A stretch of DNA of 64,000 nt. It comes from Amblyornis subalaris (Eukaryota > Chordata > Aves > Passeriformes > Ptilonorhynchidae). Position 1 is the first letter of the stretch. Each line of letters opens with the position of its first letter. The position numbers and the translations under genes were made by a program. Below the pieces are notes generated by a model. That model was not told where the DNA came from, ran no database searches, and worked only from the letters and a program-made list of their open reading frames with translations. Of this stretch, positions 25,510 to 40,924 are shown piece after piece. The stretch covers positions 4,583,459 through 4,647,458 of the forward strand of contig JACAXG010000026.1 in NCBI GenBank assembly GCA_018881555.1, read 5' to 3'.

Positions 25510-28500
25510 GTATTCCATCGGATCTATAAGTGGTTAAGGAAAGAGTTTTGTGGAAAACGTTCAATTTGTATGCTTAGCATGTGACCTTTCATTTATATTC
25601 TGAATGGACAGTCCGGGTGCATTTAATTATTTCCTAGAGTAAATATTTATTGTGCTTAATTTGGATAAGAGGCCTATTTGGAAAATTTTGCTTCTATTCA
25701 TCAGCTTTTGAAAACAATCTCTGGTTCTAAATACACTGCAAATTTAGCAAGATTTTTTTTTTTTTTAACTTGGTTCTGTGTCAATGAGGTGGGGCCAAGG
25801 TGCAGTGCAGTGGTGTCTGCATCTTCTGACACTGTGGTAGTAAGGAACACCTCAGNGCCCAACACAAAAATAAAAGCAAGAGATAACAATGCTCTCCAGA
25901 AGCAGTAACTCTAAACTATAGCTCATGTTTGATATTTCATTTAGAATTATTCCTCAGCAATTCCATATCATAGAAGTAGTAATAAAATAATATTAGACTT
26001 GTTTCTGTTTCCTTTTTCAGGACTGGGAATATAGATCTACTTTCCAACAGTCAATGCTTTATTATCTCCTCTATTACTTGTCCCTTAGTGCCTTGCTCAG
26101 AATTCTTCAATGTCCTTTGCCATAAGGAAGAGATGGGAAATAGCACATGGAAATATTATTTGTGTCATAAAAATGTAGTAGTGATGAAATAATATATAAA
26201 ACTAATTAAAATTCTGCTTATGAAGATAAAACATTTTATTTAGTCATTCCTTTTAGACTGTTACAGCAGGATTAGAAATGAAGGAAGAAACAGGGTTTCA
26301 ATTAACTTCCCTGGGAGTGCAAAGGACACTGGATGTTTAATTTGGGCTTTGAGTCTTCTGTGCGGGACTGACAAACTGACCAATATGAAGGCCTTTCACG
26401 AAAATTACTGTGTGTATCAAAGTTTTAAATTATTCATANGATGAAATGAAATGATCAACAAAACCACTGGATAATTAATGAAGTTGTCATCTTGACAAGA
26501 CTAATAATAAGCTTCTCCTTGGTAAATAATCAGTGGTTCCTCTGATATAATCACAAAAGCAATTCTATTCTATGTTTATAAGTGCATGCAATAGAAATAT
26601 CAAACCTTAAAAGCAGTTGCTGGAGTTTTGCCAATAGTTCAGTGATTTTAGGTGATTTCACAGAATTGGTTACTAAGTCAGTAGGTAGCTGCTATGCATG
26701 TGAATTTACCAAGGAAAATCAGACACAGTGCAATGTACATGAAAAAATAATTATTTTCCTGATAATATTTTTAGGAAATATATTAAGAAGAAGCAATAGC
26801 AGGAACAGCAGTAATAAGATGTGTATACCTACTAAATCTAGTACCACTGTAATTTGTGAAATGATCTGAGGATTTCTCAAGCTTTAATTAAAGATTCTGT
26901 TGCTTTAATCATACAGCAACACTGCAATAATGCTGTAGTGGATAGATGAAGACAAAGGACATTAGCATAAGGCTACAGGAAGTCAGATGCTGCAACACAG
27001 TCCCATCAAACCTCATCTATACTGCTCTATCTGAGGCTCCTGCAAACCCCATCTCTATTTCTGATGGCAATGTCCTAAATTTTCTTCAAATCTTTTGTAG
27101 AACATGCCATAAAATGCAGTTTGCACCTGTGGGAAGAGTCCTGACAGACATGGCACGGCTAAGATTTTGTGTAAAGTTCCCACTTCTTATCAGCACCTGG
27201 AGCAAGAAGTGGCTGGAAAAAAATCTGTTGCAGATCCAAAGATGTACAACACCCTTGTTTGTCAGACTTTGCCTTCTCTAGTGGCTTTTTTTCCCTCACT
27301 CATATTCATAGAGTAATATCATGGTATCATTTGTGTTTCTGCTTTTCTAATAATCTGTGCAGCAGCATACCTGGATAAATTTATCACTTTACACTGCAGT
27401 AAGGACCATGTCCCTGAAAAAGCCAGGCTCTCATCCATTTTGTAAAAACATAGAAGCTGTAGACCTTGAAGCTGTTTATTGCACCACTCCAGCTTGCAGA
27501 TTCTAACTAGGACTGGGNAATATTAGTAGGATACGTGGAATGTCCTATATTGCTTTTCCTGCCCATTCCTTGGTAAGCTGCTCTTTGTTGGCACTGAACC
27601 AACATCAGGAATTTGCCATGTGTACAGGGAGCAGTGTATATTTCTCTGTGTCTTTAAAAAATAAAAGAAATGAGAAATGGTCCCAGTGCTCTATTAGTTG
27701 GCTGTGAGTACATATTTTCACACAAAATCTGGATACCATAAACCCTCTGGGCATTGGCATTTCCATTTTGGTAATGAAGGCNTTTGGTTGTTATAGACAG
27801 AAGGGTTTGGAGACGAAAAGCAGCATGTTCCAAATATTTCCCAAGACAAAAACCAAAAACTTTGCAACCTGGTTTTTTTTTTTTTTTGAAGATGGCTTGT
27901 TAAAAATACAGCTTTATATCTTTCTCATTGANGAAAGTCATGTCAAGATTTTAACTCCTCAAACTAAACCACCTANGACAAAGTTAAAACTGCAGAACTT
28001 GCACTGGAATCACTACAGGCACTCCAGACGCTCTCTGTGCTGTCCCAGGAACATCTGCTACTTTCTTCTGGGTAAAAATATGTTGTTTGTAACTTCTCTT
28101 CTGTCTACCCAGAGGCAGTGAAGGTTTTCCATTCCTTTTTAACTCTTATGTGGCAAGTTTTGTGCCTTTTTCTAGTCCCCACCGAGAGCTGCCCCATGCT
28201 GCTCTTCCTAATTGTGTGAACATTTCCAGACCCCCCCGATCTCAGTGTGGTTCACTGATGCTCTGCACAGCAGAACACAAGGCAGACTTTTTCAATATTC
28301 ACACAGAAAATTCATAGCTTGTCACAACAAGGGAAATCCCAAACCCTTTCTGAAGGAAAATCAGCTTCCAACCAGGAGTGGCTCTAACAGGGGAAACAAG
28401 GGACAGCAAGGCTGCTGCACACACGTACCAGGATTTTGGTGCCAAGTTCCAGTACTTTGGGAATAGGGGTGGGAGCACAGAAGCATTTAGCTTCCTACCT

Positions 28501-31500
28501 GGGAAGCTGCCATGTGCAGATTAACAGCTATGATCCCACTGTACTGGAAACAAGCAATGCAGGGAAATTTTGTCTCTGCTTTGTGGAGAGGATCCTGTTC
28601 CTCAGATAATCAGCTCAATTTCTATCCTTGCTTCCAGCTTCTAAAGCAACAAAGACTTTATTTTTGTAAGTATACTAAAAATACTGTTGGGTACATGCAT
28701 TTATGATGCTCATTCTTCTGAAATCTAGATATGCAAATACAGTAGAAAGCATTTTGAGGGAGGTAAAACCTCCATGGCAGCATCATTGTGTCAGACCTTC
28801 TTTGTGGTGTAAGGCCATCTAGTTGCAGTGGAGAAGCAGTTAAAGCAACTTTTGCTTGGTCATTTCTTTATTTGTGAAAACACATTCCAAGCATGTACAT
28901 TAAACACGGTAGCTTGGCATTGCACTGGGAAATCTGGTTCCATATCGTTTGGATCCCAGATTTCACNACATCTTCCACTGCACTCTTACAAAAAGCCAAA
29001 GGCAGTGTTTTTGTCAAGTGAGAAGGAATGATATTCTGGGAGACAGGCAGCAGAGAATGCATAGCTGGCTGATTTTTTGGAAGTGGATTGCAGGGATTAG
29101 GGTGTGGGGTTTGATTTTTTACAAAGTGCTGAGGGCTAACAAAACCCACTATTTCAAGTTTTCCTTATTTCTTATACAAAGTAATAGTTTCCTGATTGCC
29201 ATGAGACAGCACACTAAAGTGTGAAAATGCTGTAGCAGCTGTGGTGGTGGCAACACATGTCATTTCTGTGCATACGCTGAGATTTTTCTCATGAGACTCT
29301 TAAATAGATGCAATGAAGCATTCAACACACACAGTTAATATCTAACAGTAATTCCTGCATGTGTCTGTGTGCTGTACTGGCAATATCTGGAATGACTGCC
29401 AGCTTTTACAAATAAAAGATAGGTATGACAATATCCTGCTAGGATTGAAATATATCCCAATCAAAATAGAAGGACTGATTTTGTTTCTATGGTCTTTGTT
29501 TGGCATTCCTTATGGAGAAAGTAATTAATACAACCAGACAGGAGGAGGACTGTCTCTTGGGATACACAATCCTTTTGTAACTTGATTCAATTATTTTTTT
29601 CCTAGCTATAATTCTTCAGTAAATGCTCCACCTTCTCTTCCTCGTGTTTTTATTAACTTTAAAAAAAGAGAGAAAAACGAAAAGAAACAAAAGAATGAAG
29701 CAGAATGACAGTGACACTGTCAGTGTGACTGTAAACTCATGTTGAAAATTCATCCTTCAGTGCATTAAGTCAATTCCTGGTGGAAAAGGGCAGCTGATCC
29801 TAGACATTATTCAGCAAGCTCCATTTGTATGTTCTTTCACTGGAACACATGCTAGTGAGATGGATGATTAAAATCCTACAAACCCTAGTGTTCTCCCTAG
29901 GCTTAAACTCTGCTTTTGTTCTGCAGCTTTCAGAGCATTTCAGAACTAAATCAAAACAGTTGTGGCAGAAAGAAATGGAAGTTCAGCTGTGTGCCGAGTG
30001 CCACNTTCTCTTAAAGAGGTGAACGAGAGGATGCAGGATAAACACACAGCTCAGAGCTCACCTAAAGTCTTGGGGAGTAACCATGTCACTGACCTCAGGA
30101 TTTGGCTTTCTTTTTAGGAATCTAATGGNAATCTCTACTCTGTGTCAAATCAATTTCTGATTAAAAAAAAAAAAATCATATACAGCATTTAAGCTGATAA
30201 ATAGTTGAAATCTCTATCCCTTAAATTTCTCCACTCAGGGAATTTGCTGTCTGTGGTATTCTCATGCTANAACTTCACTGGTCCCACTTGAGCCAATAAT
30301 CTATTTGACTTCAGCTGATTTTAAAACAGACAGAAAATTATTGCTGGCTTGAGTTTATACATNTCACCATATATTTCAATCTATTTCGCAGCTAATATTA
30401 AATCCATTTCATTGTCTTACATAATTCAATNGTAGTATTCTCTAGTGGTTTTTTGTTATGCTTTTTTTTGTGTTTTTGAGAGGTTTTTTTGAGAAAGAAG
30501 TGTTCAAACTTCTCAATTAAAACAAAANCAAACCAACAAACCTCTAACATACTTCTTCTGTACCAAAGGGCAGACAAGCAACTGTTAAATCTAAAAATAA
30601 TGTTCTGTAGTGAGAATGAACTGTCATTTTTCTGATTTAAATTTATAAAAATCCACATGTAATAGACATGTTTATAGTGTTAAATTGGCACCAGTCCATT
30701 CACACCGTAAAGGATACAGACACCTTTATCACACTTCTATTACCCTCTATAGCTTTCTGTATTTCATATGAATGAAAAAAATTAGATTTTGATATCAAAC
30801 AAACAACCAAGTGTGGATAGTCATGCTCCAGAAAACAGCAGCTAAGTGTTTTAGGAAGCTGCTTTAATATTCAGCATTAATTTTTGCANCTGGGCCCACA
30901 CAACAGAATCTCGTGTGTCTGCTTTGAGAACCACCAAAACCAGGAAGGCTCTGAGCAAAGTGATGTGCAAAGCTGCTCATTGCTGGCTGNTTTGGGCTTA
31001 AGCATTCAGTGGTAAAATCATAGCAAATACCATTATTGTAGCCACATTTACTTAATGAAAAATACACTTTTATTATCTAGCATGTCTGCAAACCATCTGT
31101 GAATTGATGGGCTCTATTGAAAAAAAAAATAAAAGAGGGAAAACTGAGCTGTCTATGAAAGCCCATTTTGAAATGCCATAAAAATAATAGGCCAAATTTC
31201 GGTTCTCTCTGATTTTTTGATCTTGAAAAGCTCCCTTGGTTTCAGTGGAGCTACACTGATTTTCATCTGTTATGTATCCATTCCTTAGCATATGCAAAAC
31301 TTCTGTTATTTGTCTGCATTCCTGTCTTATAAAGCTGAAACAGATTTGAAAAAAAAACAAAAAAAAACCTGAAAAAACAACCCACAACAAAATCCAAACC
31401 AAAGACATCTTCCTAAAGCCACTGAAATTGCAATTATTACTTTACCTTAAGTCTGTTTATCTTTAAAAATATAAACACAGCTTTTAAATTTTACAATAGG

Positions 31501-33084
31501 GTTGGATTTTTATAACCATATATCTGCCTAGAATGTTTTAATATTTTACTATTATTTGCAGACGAATCACAGTTAGAAAAGGGTAGTCACTAAAGTCTGG
31601 AATTTTACCTATGCAGTTTTTGGGGTTTAGTGGGCAGCTACAAAATGAAATAATGTTCTTTCTTGGCACTTCAGTCTTGGAAGAAAATAAAACATTTCAA
31701 TGTAAGGATGCCAAAACATACATCACAACGAAAACTGATAGTGATTTTGTAATCATTCTGTCTATTTTATTGGCACTCTACATTTCTGAGGGGTTTGTGA
31801 GGAATGCAACTCAATGACAAACTCAGCTCTGTCTATGAAAAATCAATTATTTTGATTGGATTTTTAAAAGGCATTTCAATATGGTACCATTGCACATCAC
31901 TTACGAGGCTTGAAACGCACCAGAGCACAGCATTTCCCACTTAGCAAGCCAAGAAAATATCTTAGGGGCTGTAGAAAAGTATCTCGCTGCATTTGCAACT
32001 ACAGTTTTCAGGTGGAAGAAGGAGGATCATTGATCTGATTCACAGCCATCCTTCATGAAAGATTCTTCCCCAAGCATTCATATCACCCAGAGCTCACATG
32101 AGCTCCCAAATCAGGGTCGTAATTCTGCCTACACTTGCATAAGTGTTAATTTTCCTGTCAGCTACCCTACGGAAATAATTGATCATTCATAGACAAATTT
32201 TTGTCTATGGCATACACCACACATGACCCATGTAAGTTTTCACAAGAACAAGATCAAGGNGTAAAATAGTTTGCAGTGATACATTTCCTTTTTGACAGGG
32301 GTTTTAAGACTGAGTCCACATAAAAAAAATAGGAGAGAGCTAATGAAGGTCAAGTTCTGAAATACTCAGTCTAAAGTATATATAGAGATTGAAATAAGAT
32401 GTCATAGACGGTATTTGATAGTCAATAAAGGGTTAGCATTCAGATTCTTCAATTCAGTCTCCAGCTCCTAGACACAGTGCAATAAATCTTGCAAGTATTA
32501 AAATGTATGTAAACGTGGCCTTATTTTTTTCTTAGGTATTGAACCCTTGAAGTTCACATTTTCAAGTTCACTGTAAACATTTCAAGAAGGTAGTTACTGA
32601 AAGAATAGATTTTCACACTGCTACAAGCCCTCAGAGACTTAAAAAAAATGCNAGGGTTCTGGAAGACTCATAACAGAACTGCTGGAACCTGGCTTGTGCA
32701 GAAAACTTGCAGAAAAAAGTCCAATCCCCTGTTATTTCAGGTGGCCATCTCAAAGAATCTGTTTAAAAATAGGATTAATCTCCATCTTAAAACTAATTAA
32801 CTTTTTGCCCCCGTGAGTCCCAGTGGGAGACTCTATTTTCCAGCATCTCATGATTCTGCCACTTAAACCCTTCTTTATTTTCAACATACATTTATCTGCG
32901 ACCATTTTCTACCTAACAACTTCTCTAGTGATATTTTCCCTTAGCTCTTTTCCCATTTTCTTTCTCTTGTTGTGGCAGTTACAGAGAGCCATAGGTAAGC
33001 CTCTTTTTTCTTTTCTTTTTTTACCTTTTGTCTCAGACAATATCCTTNATTTTCTCCTCTGATGATATTTGTTATCTCTAGTCA

Positions 33085-33235
33085 CTGTGGTAGCTTTACT
33101 CTGCATGTCTCCTAGTCTGAGTTTCCTTTTTCTGAACCTGGGTGAAGAGGACTGCAGACTGTGCTCCAGTGAGAGCCTGCAGNGCCCTGCGCAGCGTCAG
33201 AAATACCTGGCCCTACTACTAGCATGAGAAACAGT
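33085..33235 (-). mobile_element. Ancient CR1/L3-like LINE fragment, minus strand
   Basis: Plus-strand stretches such as GGACTGCAGACTGTGCTCCA, GTGAGAGCCTGCAG and CAGCGTCAGAAATACCTGG resemble the reverse complement of a more internal CR1/L3 region (ACACAGTGCTCCAGGTGAGG...). Divergence looks high, perhaps 25 percent, so this is a much older copy than those at 18084 or 43953. Confidence 0.45.
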
Positions 33236-36200
33236 CACATCCTGGCGTCCTGTTCTCAGGGCTGCATCATATTGACAGCTCAAACAGCTTGGTGATGCTC
33301 AGAGCAACCAGAGACTTCTCTTCCTCAGGTATTTCCTTCTTATCACAGATCANGAAGGTCTTTCCATGTAATAACTTTGTCAACGGCAAAACTTGCCTGT
33401 ACATTCTTATTTTTAATACTGAAAATACTAAACAATGCTGATCCTAATTCCTGAAAAATCCTGCTAATGAATGTCTGAATTTTCTAATTTACCCATTATT
33501 ATTTGCCTTTCATTTGGTTTCTAACTGCTTTATGATCGCTCTGCTANATCCCTGTCTTCTCATGCTTCACTAATTACTTCATATCAAATGCTTTAGTGAA
33601 TAAAGCATGCAGTAGAACTCCATTTATAAAATCATTTTGTATAATACATCCCTATAACTTTTATCATCTTTTCCCCTTAATGTTTTGTATTTCATATATT
33701 TTAATCTATATTTGTTCCAGAACCTTAACTACACTGATATGCAACCAGCAGGTCTGTTTGCTTTCATGTCGCTCCTATTGAGGTCTTGGTTCTTCATGGT
33801 TCGTCTGCTTGCAGAAGTTAATTTCCTTCATTTTTCAAACTTTGTCTCTCTGAAAATNTTTATCCTTCCATTTAATTTGGAGTGAATGAATTAATGACTG
33901 CTCAATTAGATACTACGGTGGCAACAGTCGTAGAAAATTAAATAATTAAAAAATAAAACNTATAGAACTGATTGATAATTTAGTGAAGAAATCTGTCGGC
34001 TGCCACTTGCAAGCTTAACTGTGTTACCGTTTCTTTCAATAGTAGCAGGATACAATGTGTTTCAGGAAAATCACGATATTTTACTGATGTATTGGAATGA
34101 AACCATTCCCAATATTTATCTTACNAATAACACCACTGGTGATTCATATCTATATTCAGATCTGTCCTGCAAGAAACACCAAAACCTTTCCTGTCACTAT
34201 GCTTCCCCAAAGCAATCCTGATGATAAGGTGGTTCTGTTTTATTCATCCTTCCCACTACTCCACACTCAATAATACTGTAATTTTTTTACTCACATTGCT
34301 TTATTACTGCCTTCCTTAACAGCACACCATACNGTATCTTTATTTTCCCTAAAGAGAACCCTACCAAGCAATGAAATTGGGGCAAATCTGACTTTTTCTG
34401 ACCATGAGAGCNGAAATCTCTTCTTAAAACACTTTCAAATTATAAGCTAAGCTCCCTTACTTGAGGATTTNTGTCTTTTACTTTGCCACTATTCCTTACT
34501 GCCTACTGTGTGAGCCCCAGACACNAGCTAAAACAGTGCTGGACCCACAAGGGCAAAGATAAATGAGCAAGACTAAGTCCCATTCCCAGCACATCCCAGT
34601 CGCAAGTTCACTCAAAATATGGACACAGCAGTACTTCAACACAAAGCCAACCTCGTTATCCCACCTGAAATCCTGCATCCTAAGTTCAAGTTTTGGCTTT
34701 TTGTTTTTAGGCTTTGATCAGAACATATTGATAAGTTTTTCTGGTTCAGTTTTCTAGAGGAAATAGGCAGAGTACTACAACTCCCTGTTTTATTTATCCA
34801 GCTACTGGTCTAGTATATTNAGCACTTTTTTTTCTCTCTTACACTCATTTTCTCTTCTTGCATCCTAAACTAGATGCAGAGATTATGCAGTCACTGCTAA
34901 ATTTCTCCTCTCATTCTTTAGATTAGAGCTGTTCTTATCAACATCATGGAATTTGGCAATAATGCTAAGTCTTTAGACATCCAGCAGAAATTNTCAGTCT
35001 AATCAGAGATTAAGAGAACTGTTGTAGGAGAATATAGTGCCATTGGGATTTACCAGCGAGAATTAATTATATTCCAAATTGTGTCAAATGACATTGGGAG
35101 TCCTAAACTTTATATTTCTACGTTGAAAAAACCCCATAGTAACACCAAAAGGTGATGTTCTAAAAATCTCTCAAATGAATAAGGGGAAATATCAAGCTCA
35201 GAAATATGCTAGGAGCAAATCTTCAGGAGAAAACACATCAGGAGTGACAGTGTCTGAGCCACATTCTGAGTGACCTCTGGAGAATGTGTGCTGCTCCAAA
35301 TAGAGTTAAGTACATGTCATCTAGCAAATGGAGCCATTACAGAGAGACATTATACATACAGTGACACAGAAACATATTGGTTGCTAATTCCACACCCCTA
35401 TTTATAGCTCCAGAGGTGAGAAGATCTCCCGTGCAGAGTAAATGTGCCTCATCTTCGCTGAGTGCAGCAAGGGCCTCTCATTTTCCATATGGGCGAGGGA
35501 ACGGCTTCCACAAAGACACCCCCACTGCTTGCACCAGCTTTTCACTGACNTTCTCAGGGTGCCTTAGCAGCACTAATGTGGGTGGCAGAAATGCACTCTG
35601 CCAGGCATCTTCNGAGGGAGGAAAAGTGAGCTGTTTCAGGACTCTATCATTTAACTTTGCTCACATTTCCATGCCCCAGGATTCGTTCAAGGAGTNCATA
35701 GTGACACACTCTGCTGTGCAGTTAATATGACCATATCTTAATCTGCTGTGGAAGGGAAATGTGTTCCAACTCTTGAAGTGTCTTGGAAAACACAGAGAAA
35801 TACAAGTACTAAAACTTCCTTATAATTATGTAAATATGATGGAAAATGGAAAGGAAGCCTGGAATTTGTTGCTGAAACCAGTTTGTTTGATATGTTTTGA
35901 AAATGAAGACAGATATTAGTGCTCCCGAGAGGTAAAACCATAGTCAGGAACAAATAATTGCACATTTTAGGAGATTTTCCCTCAGCAGTCTTGCCATCAC
36001 ATCTCCTCTGTTCACTGCAGTGTTTGGGGTTGGTATGAAGATTCTATAGCTTGTCTGTTTTCAGAGACTTTTACACATCCCAGTACACCAACCACATCCT
36101 GATTGTGAATTGCTTCTCACTTTTGACACTCCAAAGAGGAGCAGAAATGCCACATTATATGCAAAGATGACTGAGACATTTGTGGTTCAACCTGCATACC

Positions 36201-37634
36201 AGGGACTCCTTGTTAAATGAGGAAGGCATTTATTCAGTACCATTCACTGTTTACATACACTGCAAAGTGGCTAAAGTAATGATGTTACAAATATTATGCT
36301 CATGTATTCAGGCCATGTTATAAAGGGAAGCCATTTTAAGCCATTGGATGCAAAGAGAAGGAAAGAAGAAAAGAAAATCTTTCAGCTGGTGTTTTATTAC
36401 TGTAAAATTAAGATGGAATTATTAAAATCATTTTGCGGATAGATTTTGTTCTGCTTTCCTGAATTTTAATTCTAAAATAATATATTTATTACAGATTACT
36501 TCTATTCACATACTTAATTAGAACACCAATTAAACTGTGCTGTGGAAAACACTGTGGAAAATGCACCCTCTACTGGCCCCTGGAAACATGTTATAGAACA
36601 GGAGTTTGGAACCTTTCTTGACTGTCTTCCCTGAAAATATGCACATTTAATTTTTGAAATATTTTCATTCCTTGTCCAGGAAGAAAGCAGGAAATTAATG
36701 ACTTTGCTTACAAAAATATGGTTTCTTGTAAAAGAGTAGATAAAGANGTGTTACATACTAGAATTTCTGAAAAGACACAAACTAGAAGATTGTATTTTAA
36801 GAATACAAAGTACACTGTTTTAACAAACAGCAGCATATTGATACAAAACAATACCTAACAGATATCTTATTGTGAATACAGCATAATGACAATGGCCAAG
36901 AATACAGATTGGTAAGAAATGCCTCCTGTATCTATGGCAGACAACAAACTTAGCTTTGATTCAGTAACACTGCAGAGAGGAGGACAGGGTTATATAGTNA
37001 AAAGAGAAAACTAAGAGCATTTGGAGTACCTGAATTTGATTCCTNAAATACAGAGGTGTGACCTTTCTACACTTTCCTATTCCAGCAGGACAACACAATT
37101 TCTACAGGTAGTATGGATCTAGTTTTGTCCCCAGCCTATTGTAAGTCGGGATAACTGAGCTACTTTCGNTACCTGATGGCACAAATAAGACAGCCAAGGG
37201 TATCCATTGCAGGGTGTCACAGATTTGCTCTGCAGCAGGAGGTTCATATGTTCAGTGCCTTGTCTATTTGCCACCACAGTACTGGCCCCTTTTGAAATCC
37301 ATAGGTAATGTACACCTGAGGAATTTCCCTTTCCAGCTGGTCACCCTGGCACAGAAAGGGGGACAGGTCTGAACCCTTTGCAACTAAGCAGCAATTCTGC
37401 TTAAAGGAATACTCCAACTCCAGTGGGAATTTTATTTTTCGAAGAGCCCTGGGGCTTATCCTGGAGCAAGTCCTTCTATTTAACGACTGGTAGCTAAGAA
37501 AAGATGACAAGAGGAATCCCTGAGACATGAGTAACCCCTGCTGAAACACTGGTAGACTGACTGATGTCACTCTAGAGAGCTGTCACTTTGTGCCTGCACC
37601 CTCCTCAATGGGCCATGCAGCTGAAGATACTGGC

Positions 37635-37733
37635 TAATGATGTGTTACCACATAATGATAATGGTCGTCATGGAGCTTCTCTTTAATGATGTGTGTTACT
37701 TTATAATGATAATGGTCTTCTTGGAGACAGACT
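37635..37733. repeat. Diverged tandem duplication, two units of about 49 bases
   Basis: Unit one (37635-37683) and unit two (37684-37733) share TAATGATGTG...TTA, ATAATGATAATGGTC and TTGGAG-like ends with several differences. This is a direct duplication that has since drifted. Confidence 0.75.
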
Positions 37734-40700
37734 ATAACTTTAATATCACAACCCCACTGCGGAGGTTATACTCAAAGCATTACAACTCTTGCCCATGACC
37801 TCTGTGAGCAGCCTGCTCATCTGCGGGTTGTCATCAGAAAGAGACTTCAAATGGAAAAATAGAATTAAAGTGAGAGGGCATAAGCCTTCCTAGATTGTGG
37901 GGAAAATATTTCATNGAAGAAAGATCAATATTTATATATTTTATAATTTTTATCTATAATTTAGATGCTATTTATGTTATATAAAATAATCTGGTTTTCC
38001 TCCACTGTGTTTGCTTCTAGCTCAAAAAGTACTTGAGGAATGTTAACTTCCCTTTTACAACAGCCACGTGATATGGTTTTCAGCTGGGAGATGAGAGCAA
38101 ATTGATATGAGCCTCGCTGGAAACTTGACCTTTTGTTTGTTGGAAAATCATGAAGTGACACAAGAGATCTTCTGTGCTGATTTCTCTCCTCTATTGCTCA
38201 GTGAGCACTTTGGCCAGATGTGGAGGGAGGCTCAATAGTTCCCAGTAGTTTTTGTAGATTCCAATTCTCAAAAAGTACAAAANAATTGTAATTAGCAGAA
38301 CTTTTAGCCAGTGTGATAATAAGATAGATTGCATAGTCCACAAAACTTCCAAGCGTGCTTGATTTGACATGATGCATGCCCTATCATTATCTTTTAAATA
38401 AAGAAAAAAAAGATAAATCCAACTCAAAAAAACCCTCAAACCTACAAACAAAACCCCCCAAATATCCAAGTCACAACAGTTAACTAGATGGAATAAAAAG
38501 CCTTGCAATTGANCTTTTTCTAAAATCCATCTTCAGGTTTGAGACTGAAATCTACCTGTAGCCCCTATACCCAGATTTTTACCTTCCAATGTTTTTAGGT
38601 GTCTTCTCTGTGACATAAAACTGAAAAATTATAATAATGTGTGAAGGATTGTCTCACAGCATTTCTGCACCAACCACATAAAGGAAAAAAAACTGGACAA
38701 TGTACTTAAAATAAATGACCTGAAGTAAATAAGAAGTGACCTTAATTCCTGTCCTTGACACATTTCTGAAATAGTGTGGTCATCTAATCACGCATTATTT
38801 CAGTTCCATGATAATATTTCTCTAACAAGTATATTCAGATGACTCCTTCAATATGCATAAATGTCAATGGAAATNATACAGGTAATCTAATAGATCCCAC
38901 AGTTCAACCAAGACAGTATTACAATGTGGACGTGCTTTTCATATTTTTAAATAACTTACCTGCTTATTCAAAGTAGACAGCATATTTAATTATTAAAAAA
39001 CTTANACTTTTGCCTTTAGCTTATAGGAAATATGCTACAATATATTTTCATATGAGAAAAGAAAATATGTGTCTCCCTTNAAATAAATACTGTTCTATGC
39101 TTTCATTAGAAATTAAAAAGACAGGCACTGGAAACCAATGACATGGGCAAAGATTCAATCACTAGCCTAGCTATTTTAAGAATTTTTCAGGCAAAACCAA
39201 AATAAATTGGGCATCAGTGAACATCTGTTCCACATTCTCTGTAAGTCCTCTGTAATTTTGGAGATAGTTTACTTGAATTAACTTCTCTTGAATTTAGACA
39301 CATGTAGCACAGACAACTATACCTGAGCTAGTCATCAATGTCAACTCCATCCTTACTTTCAGCTATCCTTTTTTTAATCTGTTTAAACTTTCTCCATCTA
39401 AAAGACAGTCCATAGCGTATACCAACTACTTAAATATAGCAACTGTGTCAGAAAAAAAAAAGCGCCCATAACTAACTCCACCCACGAAAAAATCTAGAGA
39501 TTTTCACACTTTTTAAAATTAATCTCTTTTACTCACAAGAAGTTCACTTGAAACTTCAATTTTTTTCCTGTTAATACATAAAATCTAGTGAGAGGCTGAA
39601 AAGTTCTGTGTACAGAATAGGTGGAATAGAAATAACCAGATATAGCCTTAAGACTGCCTCAAGAATGTACATTTAACAGTGAGAAAAGCAGCAGTAGTAT
39701 TTGTAAATTGAGAAAATTCAATCAAGAATTATTGATAAAGAACTGCATATCATTTAATTTTGCTTATTCACTCTTTAAGATTTAATAACGTGATTTCAAA
39801 GAAGATTCCAAGAATGAAACTTGATCATTTTGCACAGCTGATACCAATGAAATACTAGCAGAGTTTAACAAACCCAGCATTATTAATTCCAAAAGTTCAG
39901 TATTGCTACTATGTAGAAACTTTAACTTAGACACCCACTGCAAATAAAATCTAACTTAATTACATTTTTTCTCCTGCTTTTGGTCCATCTTTTGTATGAT
40001 TACATCACTCTCTCAGAGGTATTCTCCAATATTCACTGAAAACTATTCAGGAAATCCTCTAAAGTGGATTTTATTATCTAGATACCTTATTTTCTAAAAT
40101 TTTAAAAAGATGCCACAATCAGTGGATGAGACATGAGGTTTCTAATCTGCATCCTAATTTTGAAGAACTAACTTTGCTGTGATTGAATGACAACTAATTT
40201 TGACAGATTTGGGAGATTTTAAGAGACATCATAAGCAATTCTGCATCACATATATCAGACTTCCTGAACATCAACATGAGCCTTTGCTGATGTGAGCAAA
40301 TAGCTTCTAAAATTGGATTAGTAGAGTGAGAATTTTATGTCTTCTGCTGTTGCCTCCTAGTACTTATTTTACTGCACATCACCAGAGGGAGCTGCATTGT
40401 GCAAAGTTCCAGTATTGCTTTGATGCTCTCTGAAACATAACAGATGTCTCAAAATACTTCCAGTGTTTCTTGACCAAAACACNGGTTCAGTCTTTTTCTC
40501 CACTGGGTCAGGTTCAATATGTGCTATAGGATATGAACTGCCCAATGGCTTCTCCTGGTTTTTGGACAGACATCCCTACAGCAGTGCTAGCAGTTATCAA
40601 AATGAGTGAAAAAATACTGCTTAAAGGATGCCTTTTCCAGGGTGATGGGAATTAGCTTTTCCACCAGGCAAACCGAACCACTGAGAGGTGCCTACTTTTG

Positions 40701-40829
40701 ATGCTCATGGGAGGTGCAGGGGAATATGTGGCCACCTGCTCTCTTTGCTTGCCTACTTCTAGAGAAAGAGCAGCTGGCCAGGGATGCTGCAGGAAGCCCA
40801 AGAAGCTCTTTTTCCTCCTGCTTTCACAG

Positions 40830-40924
40830 GGCTGCCTCTCCTGTAGGAGAGTCTGTAGGACTCTGCAGACACATGAAGGTCGCCAGCTGCTGGTGGCTAT
40901 CCCTGGAGAAGGACGGTCAACCAG
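40830..40924 (+). CDS. Exon-like 95-base block in a GC-rich patch (uncertain)
   Basis: A superb acceptor (CTCTTTTTCCTCCTGCTTTCACAG) and donor CAACCAG/gtaacc surround 95 bases that are open in two frames. Neither frame lets it sit between the exons at 25412 and 54597, because 95 is not a multiple of three and no partner exon restores the phase. It could be an alternative or terminal exon, an exon of a non-coding RNA, or coincidence in the GC-rich patch 40640-40960. Confidence 0.2.

Noticed and set aside
38955..38975. Perfect donor CAG/gtaagt on the minus strand
   Set aside because: The sequence upstream on that strand is AT-rich with stops in all frames and no good acceptor.
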